Source: Mesorhizobium sp. | Lineage (GTDB): Bacteria > Pseudomonadota > Alphaproteobacteria > Rhizobiales > Rhizobiaceae | Direction of reading: 5' to 3' | NCBI GenBank assembly: GCA_004020545.1 | Contig: SAQE01000037.1 | Span: 1 to 60,145 of the forward strand | DNA length: 60,145 nucleotides | In this document: positions 34,158 through 42,934 of the stretch, piece after piece | Position numbering within the stretch: position 1 is the first letter of the stretch | How the letters are laid out: every line of letters begins with the position of its first letter | The notes under the pieces: model-generated | Seen by the model: the letters and a program-made list of their open reading frames with translations, nothing else | The model's database searches: none | What the model was told of the DNA's origin: nothing | Translations under genes and position numbers: made by a program

Positions 34158-35036
34158 ATGAAAAATCGATGGACCTTGTATGATCCACGGCTGGCCTGGA
34201 TGCTGATCGCGCCGGTGCTGTTGCTGCTGATCTTCTTCCTGGTGCTGCCGATCGCCGTGATGGCGGCCTATACGTTCTTCACCTTCGTCACCGCCGGCGT
34301 GGAAACCAGCCAGTTCACCAGCGCCAACTGGCACGAATTCCTCACTGACAGCTATTATCACGGTTTCCTCTTGAAGACGCTGAGGGTCGGCGCCATCACC
34401 GCGCTGCTCTGCGGCGTGCTCGGCTATTTTCCGGCCTATTTCATCTGGGCCACAAGCTTCAAGCACAAATGGCTGCTCCTGCTTCTGCTCATCGTGCCGT
34501 TCTGGATCAGCTTCACCATCCGCACCTTTTCCTGGATCAACATCCTCGGCGAACAGGGCGTCATCAATGTTGCGCTGCTGAAAGCGGGCATCATCAGCGA
34601 GCCGCTGCCGATGCTCTACACCGAGGGCGCGGTGATCATGGGGCTGCTGCACTTCCTGCTGCCCTACATGATCCTCAACGTCTATGTGAGCCTGGAGAGC
34701 ATCGACCGCACGCTGATTTCGGCGGCGCGCTCGATGGGCTGCACCAGCGCGCAGGCGTTTCGCGAGGTGACGCTGCCGCTTTCGCTGCCGGGCCTCGCCG
34801 CGGGGCTGCTGCTCTGCTTCGTTCTCGCCGCCGGCAGCTATGTGACGCCGCAGCTTCTGGGATCGGGGCGCGACGCGCTGTTCGGCAATCTGATCTACGA
34901 TACCATCATGGGCGAGCTGAACTGGCCGATGGGCGCCACGCTGTCCATCGTGCTGTTCGTGGTGCTCGGCTTCTTCGCCGCCATCTACACCCGCTACATG
35001 GGCATGTCGCAGATCGTGAAAGGGCTGGGTGGATGA
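34158..35036 (+). CDS. Polyamine-type ABC permease (PotB-like)
   Basis: A 292-residue inner-membrane protein with six helices: the first at about 14-36 and the EAA loop near 190 (AARSMGCTSAQAFREVTLPL). It belongs to the BPD_transp_1 family, as in PotB of spermidine/putrescine uptake. The start MKNRWTLYDPRLAWM is chosen because the open frame upstream lacks coding character. It is the first of four genes in the order B-C-D-A. Confidence 0.85.
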   Translation: MKNRWTLYDPRLAWMLIAPVLLLLIFFLVLPIAVMAAYTFFTFVTAGVETSQFTSANWHEFLTDSYYHGFLLKTLRVGAITALLCGVLGYFPAYFIWATSFKHKWLLLLLLIVPFWISFTIRTFSWINILGEQGVINVALLKAGIISEPLPMLYTEGAVIMGLLHFLLPYMILNVYVSLESIDRTLISAARSMGCTSAQAFREVTLPLSLPGLAAGLLLCFVLAAGSYVTPQLLGSGRDALFGNLIYDTIMGELNWPMGATLSIVLFVVLGFFAAIYTRYMGMSQIVKGLGG

Positions 35037-35066
35037 GGAGGCTGGGCGAATGAAGGTGTTGGTAGG

Positions 35067-35909
35067 ATGAAAGCGGGGCGGCCGAACCAGGAAGGCAAAT
35101 GGGCCTGGCGGCTGACCGGCTTCGTCACGCTCTGCGTCTACATCTTCATGTTCGCGCCGATTGCGGCGACCGTGATCCTGTCGTTCAACGCCTCGATGTT
35201 CGGCGGCTTCCCGATGACGGGTTTTTCCCTGCAATGGTACGGCAAGCTGATGGCCAATGAGGCGGTGCTGACCGCGTTCCGCACGTCGCTGTGGATCGCC
35301 CTGGTTACCGCTGCCGCCACCACGGCGATCGGCGTCGTAACGTCGTTCGCGCTGGTGCGCTTCGAATTTCCCGGCAAGCAGACGCTGAGCACGCTGGTGA
35401 TCCTGCCGGCGCTGGTGCCGGAAACCATTTTGGGCGTTGGCCTGCTGGTGCTGATCAAGGCGGTCGACCAGCCGAGGACCCTGCTTCTCCTGGTGCTCGG
35501 CCATATCCTGCTCGCCGTGCCCTATGTGGTGCTGATCACCCAGGCGCGCATGGTGGGCATCCGGCGCGTCTATGAGGAGGCCGCGCTTTCGCTGGGCGCC
35601 TCGCGCTTGTCGTCCTTCCGCGAGATCACGCTGCCGCTGCTCATCCCGGCGGTCGTTGCGGGCGCGCTGCTCGCCTTCACCATCTCGTTCGACAACACCT
35701 CGGCCAGCCTGTTCTGGCGGCCGGCCGGGGTCGAGACCATGCCGACGCAGATCCTTTCGATGCTGAAGATCTCGATCAGCCCGGAGATCAACGCACTGGG
35801 CACCGTCATGATCCTGGTGACCGTCGGCATCCCGCTGATCGGCGGCCTGATCCTGCAAAGCCTGACCCGATTGAAAAGACGCGGCGAACCAAAGGAGGAA
35901 CCACGATGA
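35067..35909 (+). CDS. Polyamine-type ABC permease (PotC-like)
   Basis: A 280-residue partner permease with six helices. The first is at about 15-38 (FVTLCVYIFMFAPIAATVIL), and the EAA loop reads EEAALSLGASRLSSFREITL. It lies 30 bases after the PotB gene and overlaps the binding-protein gene by four bases (ATGA type), so translation is coupled. It forms the channel with PotB. Confidence 0.87.
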   Translation: MKAGRPNQEGKWAWRLTGFVTLCVYIFMFAPIAATVILSFNASMFGGFPMTGFSLQWYGKLMANEAVLTAFRTSLWIALVTAAATTAIGVVTSFALVRFEFPGKQTLSTLVILPALVPETILGVGLLVLIKAVDQPRTLLLLVLGHILLAVPYVVLITQARMVGIRRVYEEAALSLGASRLSSFREITLPLLIPAVVAGALLAFTISFDNTSASLFWRPAGVETMPTQILSMLKISISPEINALGTVMILVTVGIPLIGGLILQSLTRLKRRGEPKEEPR

Positions 35910-37048
35910 AACTGACCACCACCAAGCGGCTGGAGCGGCTGCATGACCGCTATGTCAACGGCGATTTGAGCCGCCGCACTTTCCTGAGCCTGACCGCCGC
36001 CGCCGCGGCGTCCGCGGGCCTCTCCATGCCGTGGATGAGCCGGGCGCTCGCCGCGGTCGAACAGGTCCGCTTCGACGGCTGGGGCGGAACCGTGCAGGAC
36101 GCGATCGACAAATATGCCTTCCAGCCCTACACGGCCAAGACCAAGATCAAGGTGGTCCAGGGCACGTTCGGCGACGAGAACGAGATCATCACCAAGATCA
36201 AGACAGCGAAGCCCGGCGACTTCCAGATCGTGCATTCGTCCGGCGTCAACTACTACATCAAATACATCAATGCCGGCATGAACTCGGAGATCAACGAGGC
36301 CAACATTCCCAACATGGCGAATGTGCTGCAGCCGATGATCGAGCCGTTCCGCAAGCTGACGCCAAAACTCTCGGCGGTGCCTTACGACTACGGCACCACC
36401 GGCATCGCCTACAACACCAAGGTGATCTCGCCGGAGGAGGCGAAGGAGAAAGGCGCCGGCCTGCTGCTCGACAAGAAATATGCCGGCAAGGTCGGCGGCT
36501 ATGCCGACATGACCACGCGCGTCTGGTATGCGGCTCTGGCCACCGGGCAGGACCCCAACAACATCAAGGACATGGACACGATCTGGGCCAAGGTGCGCGA
36601 GACGCGCGACCTCGCCAAGAAGTTCTGGAGCTCCGGCGCCGAGCTGATGGACCTGCTTTCCAAGGGCGAGATCGTGGTGACCGACGCATGGTCCGGCCGC
36701 GTCGCCGCATTGCAGGATCAGGGCCATCCGATCGGCTATCTCGATCCGGCCGGCTCCTACGCCTGGATGGAGGACATGCTGATCCTGAAAGGCTCGCCGA
36801 TGGCCGAGTGCGAGGAACTGATCAGCTTCATGCTCGATCCGGCGACCTCCATCGCGGTGGCCGAGGGCCAGAGCTATCCGCCGTCGCTCGACCCGACCAA
36901 GGTCAAGCTCACCGAAAAGATCGAGAAGCTGCCGGCCTTCGACAAGACGGGTTCGATGAAGGCGCTGACCTTCGCCGATCCGGTCTACTGGGCGACCAAC
37001 GAGGACGCCTGGACCAAGCAGTGGGACAGGATCGCCAAAGGTGCCTGA
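35906..37048 (+). CDS. Polyamine-type periplasmic binding protein (PotD-like), Tat signal
   Basis: A 380-residue product. The twin-arginine motif SRRTFL at 22-27 is followed by an Ala-rich helix and ASAGLS/ALAAVE cleavage region, so export is by the Tat pathway already folded. The mature part is a type II binding fold (VRFDGWGGTVQDAIDKY at the start, then VPYDYGTTGIAYNTKVI). GGAGG precedes the ATG. It delivers a polyamine, or a related amine, to the permeases. The ligand is inferred from family only. Confidence 0.85.
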   Translation: MKLTTTKRLERLHDRYVNGDLSRRTFLSLTAAAAASAGLSMPWMSRALAAVEQVRFDGWGGTVQDAIDKYAFQPYTAKTKIKVVQGTFGDENEIITKIKTAKPGDFQIVHSSGVNYYIKYINAGMNSEINEANIPNMANVLQPMIEPFRKLTPKLSAVPYDYGTTGIAYNTKVISPEEAKEKGAGLLLDKKYAGKVGGYADMTTRVWYAALATGQDPNNIKDMDTIWAKVRETRDLAKKFWSSGAELMDLLSKGEIVVTDAWSGRVAALQDQGHPIGYLDPAGSYAWMEDMLILKGSPMAECEELISFMLDPATSIAVAEGQSYPPSLDPTKVKLTEKIEKLPAFDKTGSMKALTFADPVYWATNEDAWTKQWDRIAKGA

Positions 37049-38201
37049 CAGCCGCGTATCGTCATCAAGCCCCCGGCCGGCCTCGGCCGGGGCGCCCTCC
37101 CCCGCTACGGCCTCCAGCACGGAGAAGCCGGCGGTCGAGTTCCGCAACATCGATATCGCCTACGGCAAGTTCGTCGCAGTCCGCGACTTCTCGCTCTCGA
37201 TCCGCAAGGGCAGCTTCGTCACCCTGCTCGGGCCATCAGGCTGCGGCAAGACGACGATCCTGCGCTCCATCGCCGGGCTGGTCGACATCTCAAGCGGCCA
37301 GATCATGATCGACGGGCGGCGGGTCGACGACGTGCCTATCTACAAGCGCAACATCGGGCTTGTCTTCCAGAGCTACGCGCTGTTCCCGCACAAGACCGTC
37401 TTCGACAATGTCGCCTTCGGCCTGAAATACCGCAACGTGCCGAAGCCGGAGATCGCGCGCAAAGTGGGCCAGGCGCTCGACATGGTGCGGCTGCCGGGCA
37501 GCGAAAAGAAGTTGCCGTCGCAATTGTCGGGCGGGCAGCAGCAGCGCATCGCGCTGGCGCGGGCCATCGTCTTCCAGCCGCAGGTGCTTTTGCTCGACGA
37601 GCCATTGTCGGCGCTCGACGCGAACATGCGCGAGGAAATGCGCGTCGAGATCAAGAAGATCCAGAAGGAAACCGGCATCACCGCCATCTTCGTTACGCAC
37701 GATCAGGAAGAAGCGCTTTCCATGTCGGATCGCATCGTGGTGATGAACGCAGGCGCGGTCGAGCAGATCGGCGCGCCGGAGGAGGTCTACGAGACGCCGG
37801 CCACCGCCTTCGTCGCCGATTTCCTCGGCAAGGCCAACATGCTCGCCGGAACGGTGAGCAGATCCGACGGAGCGCTGGCGATCACGCTCGCCGCCGGCCA
37901 GACGATCGATGTGACGTCTCCACGGCCGCTGGCGCCAGGTAGCAAGGTCACCGTCGTGGTCCGGCCGCAGAAACTGTCGGTCGGCGCCACGGCGAGCGCC
38001 AACCGGCTGTCCGGCCGCGTCGTCTCGACCTCCTATCTCGGCGGCAGCGCCATCTACGAGATCGACATCGGCGGCGAGACCAGCATCCGCGCCAACGCGC
38101 CAATCAACGGCCGCATTATTCGCGAGGGCGAGCTGATCGAGGTCGGGTTCGATCCGGGCGGCTGCGTTTTGCTCGACGAGGGCGGGCAGCGGATTTCGTA
38201 G
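37041..38201 (+). CDS. Polyamine-type ABC ATPase (PotA-like)
   Basis: A 386-residue product. The start is a GTG overlapping the end of the binding-protein gene by eight bases. After about 30 low-complexity residues come Walker A GPSGCGKTT, signature LSGGQQQR, Walker B LLLDEPLSALD and H-loop VTHDQEEALS. The C-terminal 130 residues hold a TOBE regulatory domain (RPQKLSVGATASANRLSG). It completes the transporter. A 21-base inverted repeat right after the stop may end transcription from both sides. Confidence 0.88.
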   Translation: MPDSRVSSSSPRPASAGAPSPATASSTEKPAVEFRNIDIAYGKFVAVRDFSLSIRKGSFVTLLGPSGCGKTTILRSIAGLVDISSGQIMIDGRRVDDVPIYKRNIGLVFQSYALFPHKTVFDNVAFGLKYRNVPKPEIARKVGQALDMVRLPGSEKKLPSQLSGGQQQRIALARAIVFQPQVLLLDEPLSALDANMREEMRVEIKKIQKETGITAIFVTHDQEEALSMSDRIVVMNAGAVEQIGAPEEVYETPATAFVADFLGKANMLAGTVSRSDGALAITLAAGQTIDVTSPRPLAPGSKVTVVVRPQKLSVGATASANRLSGRVVSTSYLGGSAIYEIDIGGETSIRANAPINGRIIREGELIEVGFDPGGCVLLDEGGQRIS

Positions 38202-38253
38202 GGTGTGTTGATATTCAGGTGATGCCGACCTGACCTGAATCTCAACACACCCT
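38200..38253. terminator. Long inverted repeat between convergent genes
   Basis: AGGGTGTGTTGATATTCAGG at 38200 pairs with its complement ending 38253 across a 12-base loop, 21 positions with one mismatch. It overlaps the PotA stop and ends 40 bases before the convergent AraC gene stop, so it is placed as a two-way terminator. There is no T run. It may be a dispersed rhizobial repeat. Confidence 0.6.
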
Positions 38254-38293
38254 GCGACGCCGCGCCTTGTACCCGCGCCGCGCCTTCAGGAGT

Positions 38294-39274
38294 TCATTGT
38301 TTCGCGGCTTGACCGGCCAAGCGGTTGGGATGCCTGAGATGGGTCGGCGTGATGCCGGTATGCTGGCGGAAGACACGGCTGAAATGCCCGGCGTTTTCGA
38401 AGCCGCATCGGTAGGCGATGTCGCCTATCTGCAGATCGCTCCCTTCCAGCAGCGACTTCGCGTAATGCACGCGCAACGCAAGATAGGCGGCCATCGGACT
38501 GGTGCCCAGTTCGGTCGCGAAAAGACGCTCGAGCTGGCGCCGCGAACAATTCAGGCGGCTTGCGATCTCGGTAACCGATACCTTGTCCTGGAGATTGCTT
38601 TCCATCAGGAGCAAGGCCCGCTTCACCGCGCGGCTCGCGGCTTCGGGAAACAGGTCGCCTACGGGCTGCACGTCCCTGATGTTGCGGATGCGATCGAGCA
38701 CCAGGATCTTGGCGGCTTTTTCCGCTGCCTTCTGGCCGATGAACTGCGACACGAAATAGCCGGCGAGGTCGGCCGCGCCCGTGCCTCCGGCGCATGTCGC
38801 GCGGCCGCGGTCGACGGAAAACAGGCTGTCCGCATGCGCGTTCACGTCGGGGAACTCGGCCCGAAAGTCCTTGATGTGGAACCAGCTGACGGCGGCGCTG
38901 TAGCCGTCCAGTAAACCGTAGCGCGCGAGCACGAAGCTTCCCGTGCAAAGCGCGGTTATGGGCACGCCTCTCTCGGCGGCCCGCAAAAGGAATGCCTCCT
39001 TTTCCGAGCTGAGACTGCGGTTCGTGTCGAGCAGGCCGCCGACCACGACGACGTTGTCGAAATCCTCCGGATTGCCGATCGCCTTCGTCGGCAGCAATTC
39101 GACGCCGCAACTCGCCCGGATCGGCAGGCCGCGTTCGCCGACGATCTGCCAGTCGAATTCCACCCTGCGGCTGCGGTCGCCCTCATCGCCCGCGAGCCGC
39201 AGCGTGTCGATGAAGAGCGACAGCGGCGACAAGGTGAAGTCGCGAACCAGGAGAAACGCAAAACTTTTGGCCAT
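38294..39274 (-). CDS. GlxA-type AraC-family regulator
   Basis: A 326-residue product. Residues 1-190 form a DJ-1/PfpI-like domain (FDNVVVVGGL, then ITALCTGSFVLA with a nucleophile-elbow Cys). Residues 215-315 hold two AraC helix-turn-helix motifs (VTEIASRLNCSRRQLERLF and IGDIAYRCGFENAGHFSRVF). This group controls catabolism of quaternary amines, polyamines and amino acids in rhizobia. It is convergent with the Pot operon and could regulate it, but no site is seen. Confidence 0.85.
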   Translation of the reverse strand: MAKSFAFLLVRDFTLSPLSLFIDTLRLAGDEGDRSRRVEFDWQIVGERGLPIRASCGVELLPTKAIGNPEDFDNVVVVGGLLDTNRSLSSEKEAFLLRAAERGVPITALCTGSFVLARYGLLDGYSAAVSWFHIKDFRAEFPDVNAHADSLFSVDRGRATCAGGTGAADLAGYFVSQFIGQKAAEKAAKILVLDRIRNIRDVQPVGDLFPEAASRAVKRALLLMESNLQDKVSVTEIASRLNCSRRQLERLFATELGTSPMAAYLALRVHYAKSLLEGSDLQIGDIAYRCGFENAGHFSRVFRQHTGITPTHLRHPNRLAGQAAKQ

Positions 39275-39460
39275 TCTCTTCCGGGACCGTCCCTAGCGTT
39301 ACCCGACGCTCATTCCGCCAGGACATTTATCCTGGAGCACCGGTCGACGCGTTTGTCAAAAGCGGCACCGGATTTCTCCGAGTGTTTTGATCGTCGTTGC
39401 CGGCCTCGCGATCCCAAGGCACTCCCTCGACAGGACGATCCGGCCCTGCCAGGGTGCCGC

Positions 39461-40399
39461 ATGCAAAATCTTGGCTCGACCGAACTGCGGCTGATGCAGG
39501 GCCTGGCCCAGGAGGTGACGGCGCTGCGGCCGGAACTGCTCAACGGCGACGCGACCGTTGGCGAACTGGCCTGGGTCTGGGCCAAGGATTTCGATGCGCT
39601 CGGCCGGTTCTGGCGGCACCGGTTGTGGTTCGCTAATGGACGGCTGGCCGCGTGGGGGTGGGCGCATCTGCCGTACCGGGTGGCGCGCGGCGACGGGATG
39701 TCGCTCGAGGTCAAGACGGCCAACCTGGTCTGGCAAGTGCATCCGGACCGCGCGGCGCTGCTTTGCGAAATCCTGGATTGGTACGACGACGTGGCGGGCG
39801 GCGGCGACCGGCTGCTGACGGTACAATCCGCGGACCGGCAGGCGCAGACGATCGTCGCCGCGCATGGCTATGCGTTCGATGCGGAAGCCGGTTCCGATGA
39901 TGGGCCCTGGGTGCAGTTCAACATGCGTGAGCTGACCGACGTGCCGGATCCCGTGCTGCCCGAGGGATTCCGGTTTCTGACGGCCGAGGACGTCCCACCG
40001 GCGGCCGCGGTCAAGGCGCACCGCGACGCCTGGCATCCGTCCCGTTTCACCGAGACGGCGTTCGAACGGGTGCGGCGGACCTGGCCGTACCGGGACGATC
40101 TGCATGTGCTGGTCGCCGCACCCGACGGCACGCTGGCCGCGACCGCGATCATCTGGCTGGACGAAGCGACGAAAACCGCCGAATTCGAGCCCGTCGGCAC
40201 GCACGGGGATTTTCGGCGACAAGGTTTGGGTACCGCCTTGCAGCTTCACGGCATGCATCTGGCAAGGGCGGCCGGCGCGAGCCGCATGCTGGTCGCCTGC
40301 ATTGGCGCGCCGGCGCATCCGGCGGCCCGCAACATGTATTACAGCGTCGGCTTTCGGGCGATCAGCCGGGATCTGCCGCAGATCAAGGTCGCAAGATAG
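39461..40399 (+). CDS. GNAT-family acetyltransferase
   Basis: A 312-residue product. The C-terminal half is a GNAT domain with the acetyl-CoA loop DFRRQGLGTAL (about 260-270) and a closing NMYYSVGFRAI strand. The N-terminal half (LRLMQGLAQEVTALRPELLN onward) looks like a degenerate second GNAT domain. The start MQNLGSTEL is chosen over one 36 codons upstream because AGGG lies before it and upstream codons look non-coding. Substrate unknown. Confidence 0.78.
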   Translation: MQNLGSTELRLMQGLAQEVTALRPELLNGDATVGELAWVWAKDFDALGRFWRHRLWFANGRLAAWGWAHLPYRVARGDGMSLEVKTANLVWQVHPDRAALLCEILDWYDDVAGGGDRLLTVQSADRQAQTIVAAHGYAFDAEAGSDDGPWVQFNMRELTDVPDPVLPEGFRFLTAEDVPPAAAVKAHRDAWHPSRFTETAFERVRRTWPYRDDLHVLVAAPDGTLAATAIIWLDEATKTAEFEPVGTHGDFRRQGLGTALQLHGMHLARAAGASRMLVACIGAPAHPAARNMYYSVGFRAISRDLPQIKVAR

Positions 40400-40432
40400 C
40401 GCCCCCGGGGCCGCTTGGGCCAGACGTGGATT

Positions 40433-41977
40433 CTACGACAGACCTGCCGCACGAAGCCCGCTGATGTAAAGAGCGCGCTTCTCGGGCTTTACGATGGGGT
40501 GATGCTCTTCGACCCAGGTTACCGATAAGTTCGGCTGCAGGTACTGCGCTTCCTTAAGCGCTGCGGCGGCTGTGGCTATGTCGCCGGCAAGGGCAGCCGT
40601 CGCGGCGTAAGTGCGCCAAGCGGTGCCAAAGGCCGGCCGAAGCTGTATGGCCCTGCGTTCCAGATCGGCGGCCACGTCGAACCGTCCCGCGGTGAAGTGG
40701 CAGATCCCCATGGTGGAAAAGATCGCCGCCTGGATGAAATCGCGCGGGCTGAGGCGCGCGGCAATCGCCAGGTGATGCAGGCCGTCCTCCGCCATGTCGC
40801 CATAGCCATAGGTCGAACCCAGAATGCAATGCGCGAGCGACAGGCCCGGATTGCGTTCGATCGCCTCCAGCAATTCGTCGACCGCCGAGCGGAAATTTCG
40901 CGACACCATGTGGACATAGCCGGCCGAAAGATGCGCCCAGGGATCGTCCTGGTCGCGGACAATGGCGGCCTGCGCCCGCGCCAGCGCCGATGCCAGCAGC
41001 TCGCGGGGTTTTGGCGTCAGGCCAAGCGCTGCCCGCGCGCCGGTCGTCCAGGCAAGAAGGCTGTTGGCGCGGGCATAATCGGGATCGATTTCGAGTGCCT
41101 TGACGAGCAGGTCTTCGGCCATGTCGAGGTCTTTCTCGGATCCCCATGTCCAGACATGCGGCATGGCCTTCATGACGAAACCCCAGGCATCCAGACTCTC
41201 GGCGGGACGGCTACGCAGGCGCACGCGCTCGGCTTCGTAAAGCTGGGGCTCGATCGAAGCCATGACCTTGTGGGTGATCTGGTCCTGCAGGGCTAGGAAA
41301 TCGCCGCTCTCGACGTCGAAACGTTCGGCCCACACCTGCGTACCCGCGCTGGCATCGCTCAGCGTCGCCGTGATCCTCAGGGCCTGACCGGACTGGCGCA
41401 CGCTGCCCTGCAGCACGTAGCGGACTTTCAGCTCGCGGCGCAGGCGATCGAGCTCGATGTGCTGCGGGTCATAGGCAAAGGAAGAGCTGCGGTCACGCAC
41501 ATGCAGACCGCGCAACCGCGACAGGCCAGTGATGATGTCCTCCGACAGCCCGTCCGCAAAATAGGCCTTGTCGGGATCGTCGCCGATCAAGCGAAAGCGG
41601 GTCACCGCGATCGACGGGCCTTCGCCGGGTTCGTCCGCGCCGTTTCGCATATCGCTTGCCTCAAGCCGTACCTCACCGGTCAGGCGGTAGCCGACGCGCG
41701 CCACCGACAGGATCGCATGGGAGACGTCAGGCCCGTCGCCCAGGACTTTGCGCAAGGCGGCGATCTGCACCGACAGATTACCTTCTTCGACCGCCAGCCC
41801 CTTCCAGGCAGCATCGATCAGTTCATCCTTGCCGACCACGGTTCCGGCCGAGCGCAGCAGGCGCTCCAGAAGCAGCATGGCCCTATAGCCGACCGAGATC
41901 GGCACACCGCGCCGATAAAGCATTCCCGCTCCTGCATCGAGCAGGAAGGGACCAAAACTGTAGCGCCGCTCCTCCAT
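40433..41977 (-). CDS. Winged-helix/TolB-like/TPR transcription regulator
   Basis: A 514-residue product. Residues 1-100 are an OmpR/PhoB-type DNA-binding wing (YSFGPFLLDAGAGMLYRRG, then NLSVQIAALRKVLGD and VGYRLTGEV). Residues 120-240 resemble the TolB-like domain found in adenylate-cyclase-type proteins (SIAVTRFRLIGDDPDKAYFA, then YVLQGSVRQSGQALRI). Residues 265-500 carry tetratricopeptide-like helices (LEIDPDYARANSLLAWTTG, RNPGLSLAHCILGSTYGYG). No membrane helix or cyclase domain is seen. It is divergent from a methyltransferase with a 10-base tandem repeat between them. Confidence 0.82.
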   Translation of the reverse strand: MEERRYSFGPFLLDAGAGMLYRRGVPISVGYRAMLLLERLLRSAGTVVGKDELIDAAWKGLAVEEGNLSVQIAALRKVLGDGPDVSHAILSVARVGYRLTGEVRLEASDMRNGADEPGEGPSIAVTRFRLIGDDPDKAYFADGLSEDIITGLSRLRGLHVRDRSSSFAYDPQHIELDRLRRELKVRYVLQGSVRQSGQALRITATLSDASAGTQVWAERFDVESGDFLALQDQITHKVMASIEPQLYEAERVRLRSRPAESLDAWGFVMKAMPHVWTWGSEKDLDMAEDLLVKALEIDPDYARANSLLAWTTGARAALGLTPKPRELLASALARAQAAIVRDQDDPWAHLSAGYVHMVSRNFRSAVDELLEAIERNPGLSLAHCILGSTYGYGDMAEDGLHHLAIAARLSPRDFIQAAIFSTMGICHFTAGRFDVAADLERRAIQLRPAFGTAWRTYAATAALAGDIATAAAALKEAQYLQPNLSVTWVEEHHPIVKPEKRALYISGLRAAGLS

Positions 41978-42008
41978 CAGCGAACGCTAATCCAATAAGG
42001 AGCTTTTT

Positions 42009-42028
42009 GGAAGTTTTCGGAAGTTTTA
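42009..42028. promoter_or_regulatory. Tandem 10-base repeat in divergent promoter region
   Basis: GGAAGTTTTC is followed directly by GGAAGTTTTA. The 10-base period places both copies on one face of the helix, as expected for tandem binding of an OmpR-type wing. It lies 31 bases from the regulator start and 70 bases from the methyltransferase start. Confidence 0.5.
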
Positions 42029-42098
42029 GCACCTCGGTTCGCTACATTTGGCGACCCGCATTTCACCATGATCGCTCCAAGCCGAGAGGAACGATCCC

Positions 42099-42815
42099 AT
42101 GACCGCCGCCGCCAAGATCGAAGTTGCCGTAACCCCCTCTACCCTGTTCCAGGAGATGTGGGGCATCTATCGCAAGGTTTTGGACAACAACTATCTGTTT
42201 CACCGCGAAGCTTATGCGACGCTTCGCCAGTTGCTGCAAAACCAACGCTCTGGCTTTACCTTCCTGGACGTTGCCTGCGGTGACGCTTCGTTCAGTGCTG
42301 CAGCCTTGGCAGGCCTGCCCATCGATCGATACATCGGCATCGACCTGTCGCAGACAGCGCTCGACGAGGCGGCCGCCAACATCGCCGGTTTGTCATGCGC
42401 CGCCGAACTGCGACGCGGAGATTTCGTCGAGTGGCTGACGGCCTGTGAGGAACCGGTCGATGTCGCCTGGATCGGACTGTCATTGCACCATCTGCCCTTC
42501 GACAGGAAACTCGAGGTCATGCGTCAGCTGCGGCGCCTTGCCGGCCCATCAGGGACGCTCCTGATCTATGAGAATACTTGCAGGATGGGAGAGAGCCGGG
42601 CCGGGTGGATGAAGCGATGGGGACGGCAGCGGAAAGTCTTTTCAGCGCTCAACAGCCTCGAATGGCTGCTGCTCACCACCCATGTGAACAGCATGGACCA
42701 CCCTGAGACGGCGTCCTCCTGGCGGAAGCTTGGCCACCGAGCCGGTTTCCGCGAGGTGCGGGAGCACTACAGATGCCCTTCGAACCTGTTCCGGCTGTTC
42801 AGCTTCAAGGCGTAG
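42099..42815 (+). CDS. Class I SAM-dependent methyltransferase
   Basis: A 238-residue product. Motif I FLDVACGDASFSAAAL is at about 54-69, the acidic end of strand 2 is YIGIDLS, and motif IV is DVAWIGLSLHHLPFDRK. It is a Methyltransf_25/12-like enzyme. GAGAGGAACG precedes the ATG. It is divergent from the winged-helix/TPR regulator and is the obvious candidate for its target. Substrate unknown. Confidence 0.85.
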   Translation: MTAAAKIEVAVTPSTLFQEMWGIYRKVLDNNYLFHREAYATLRQLLQNQRSGFTFLDVACGDASFSAAALAGLPIDRYIGIDLSQTALDEAAANIAGLSCAAELRRGDFVEWLTACEEPVDVAWIGLSLHHLPFDRKLEVMRQLRRLAGPSGTLLIYENTCRMGESRAGWMKRWGRQRKVFSALNSLEWLLLTTHVNSMDHPETASSWRKLGHRAGFREVREHYRCPSNLFRLFSFKA

Positions 42816-42934
42816 CGCGGCGCCGTAATGGCGGTCGTCCCGCTTCGAAAATTAGCGCTGGCACATTCGAGCGGTGAGGCGTCAAGACAACTGCACGTGG
42901 TATGGAGAATTCGGCACCAAGCGGAGTCGAAACC

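Noticed and set aside
34062-35858. A 598-codon leftward frame rich in Gln, Arg and Asp
   Set aside because: It is antisense to the PotB and PotC permeases, which have clear helices and EAA loops.
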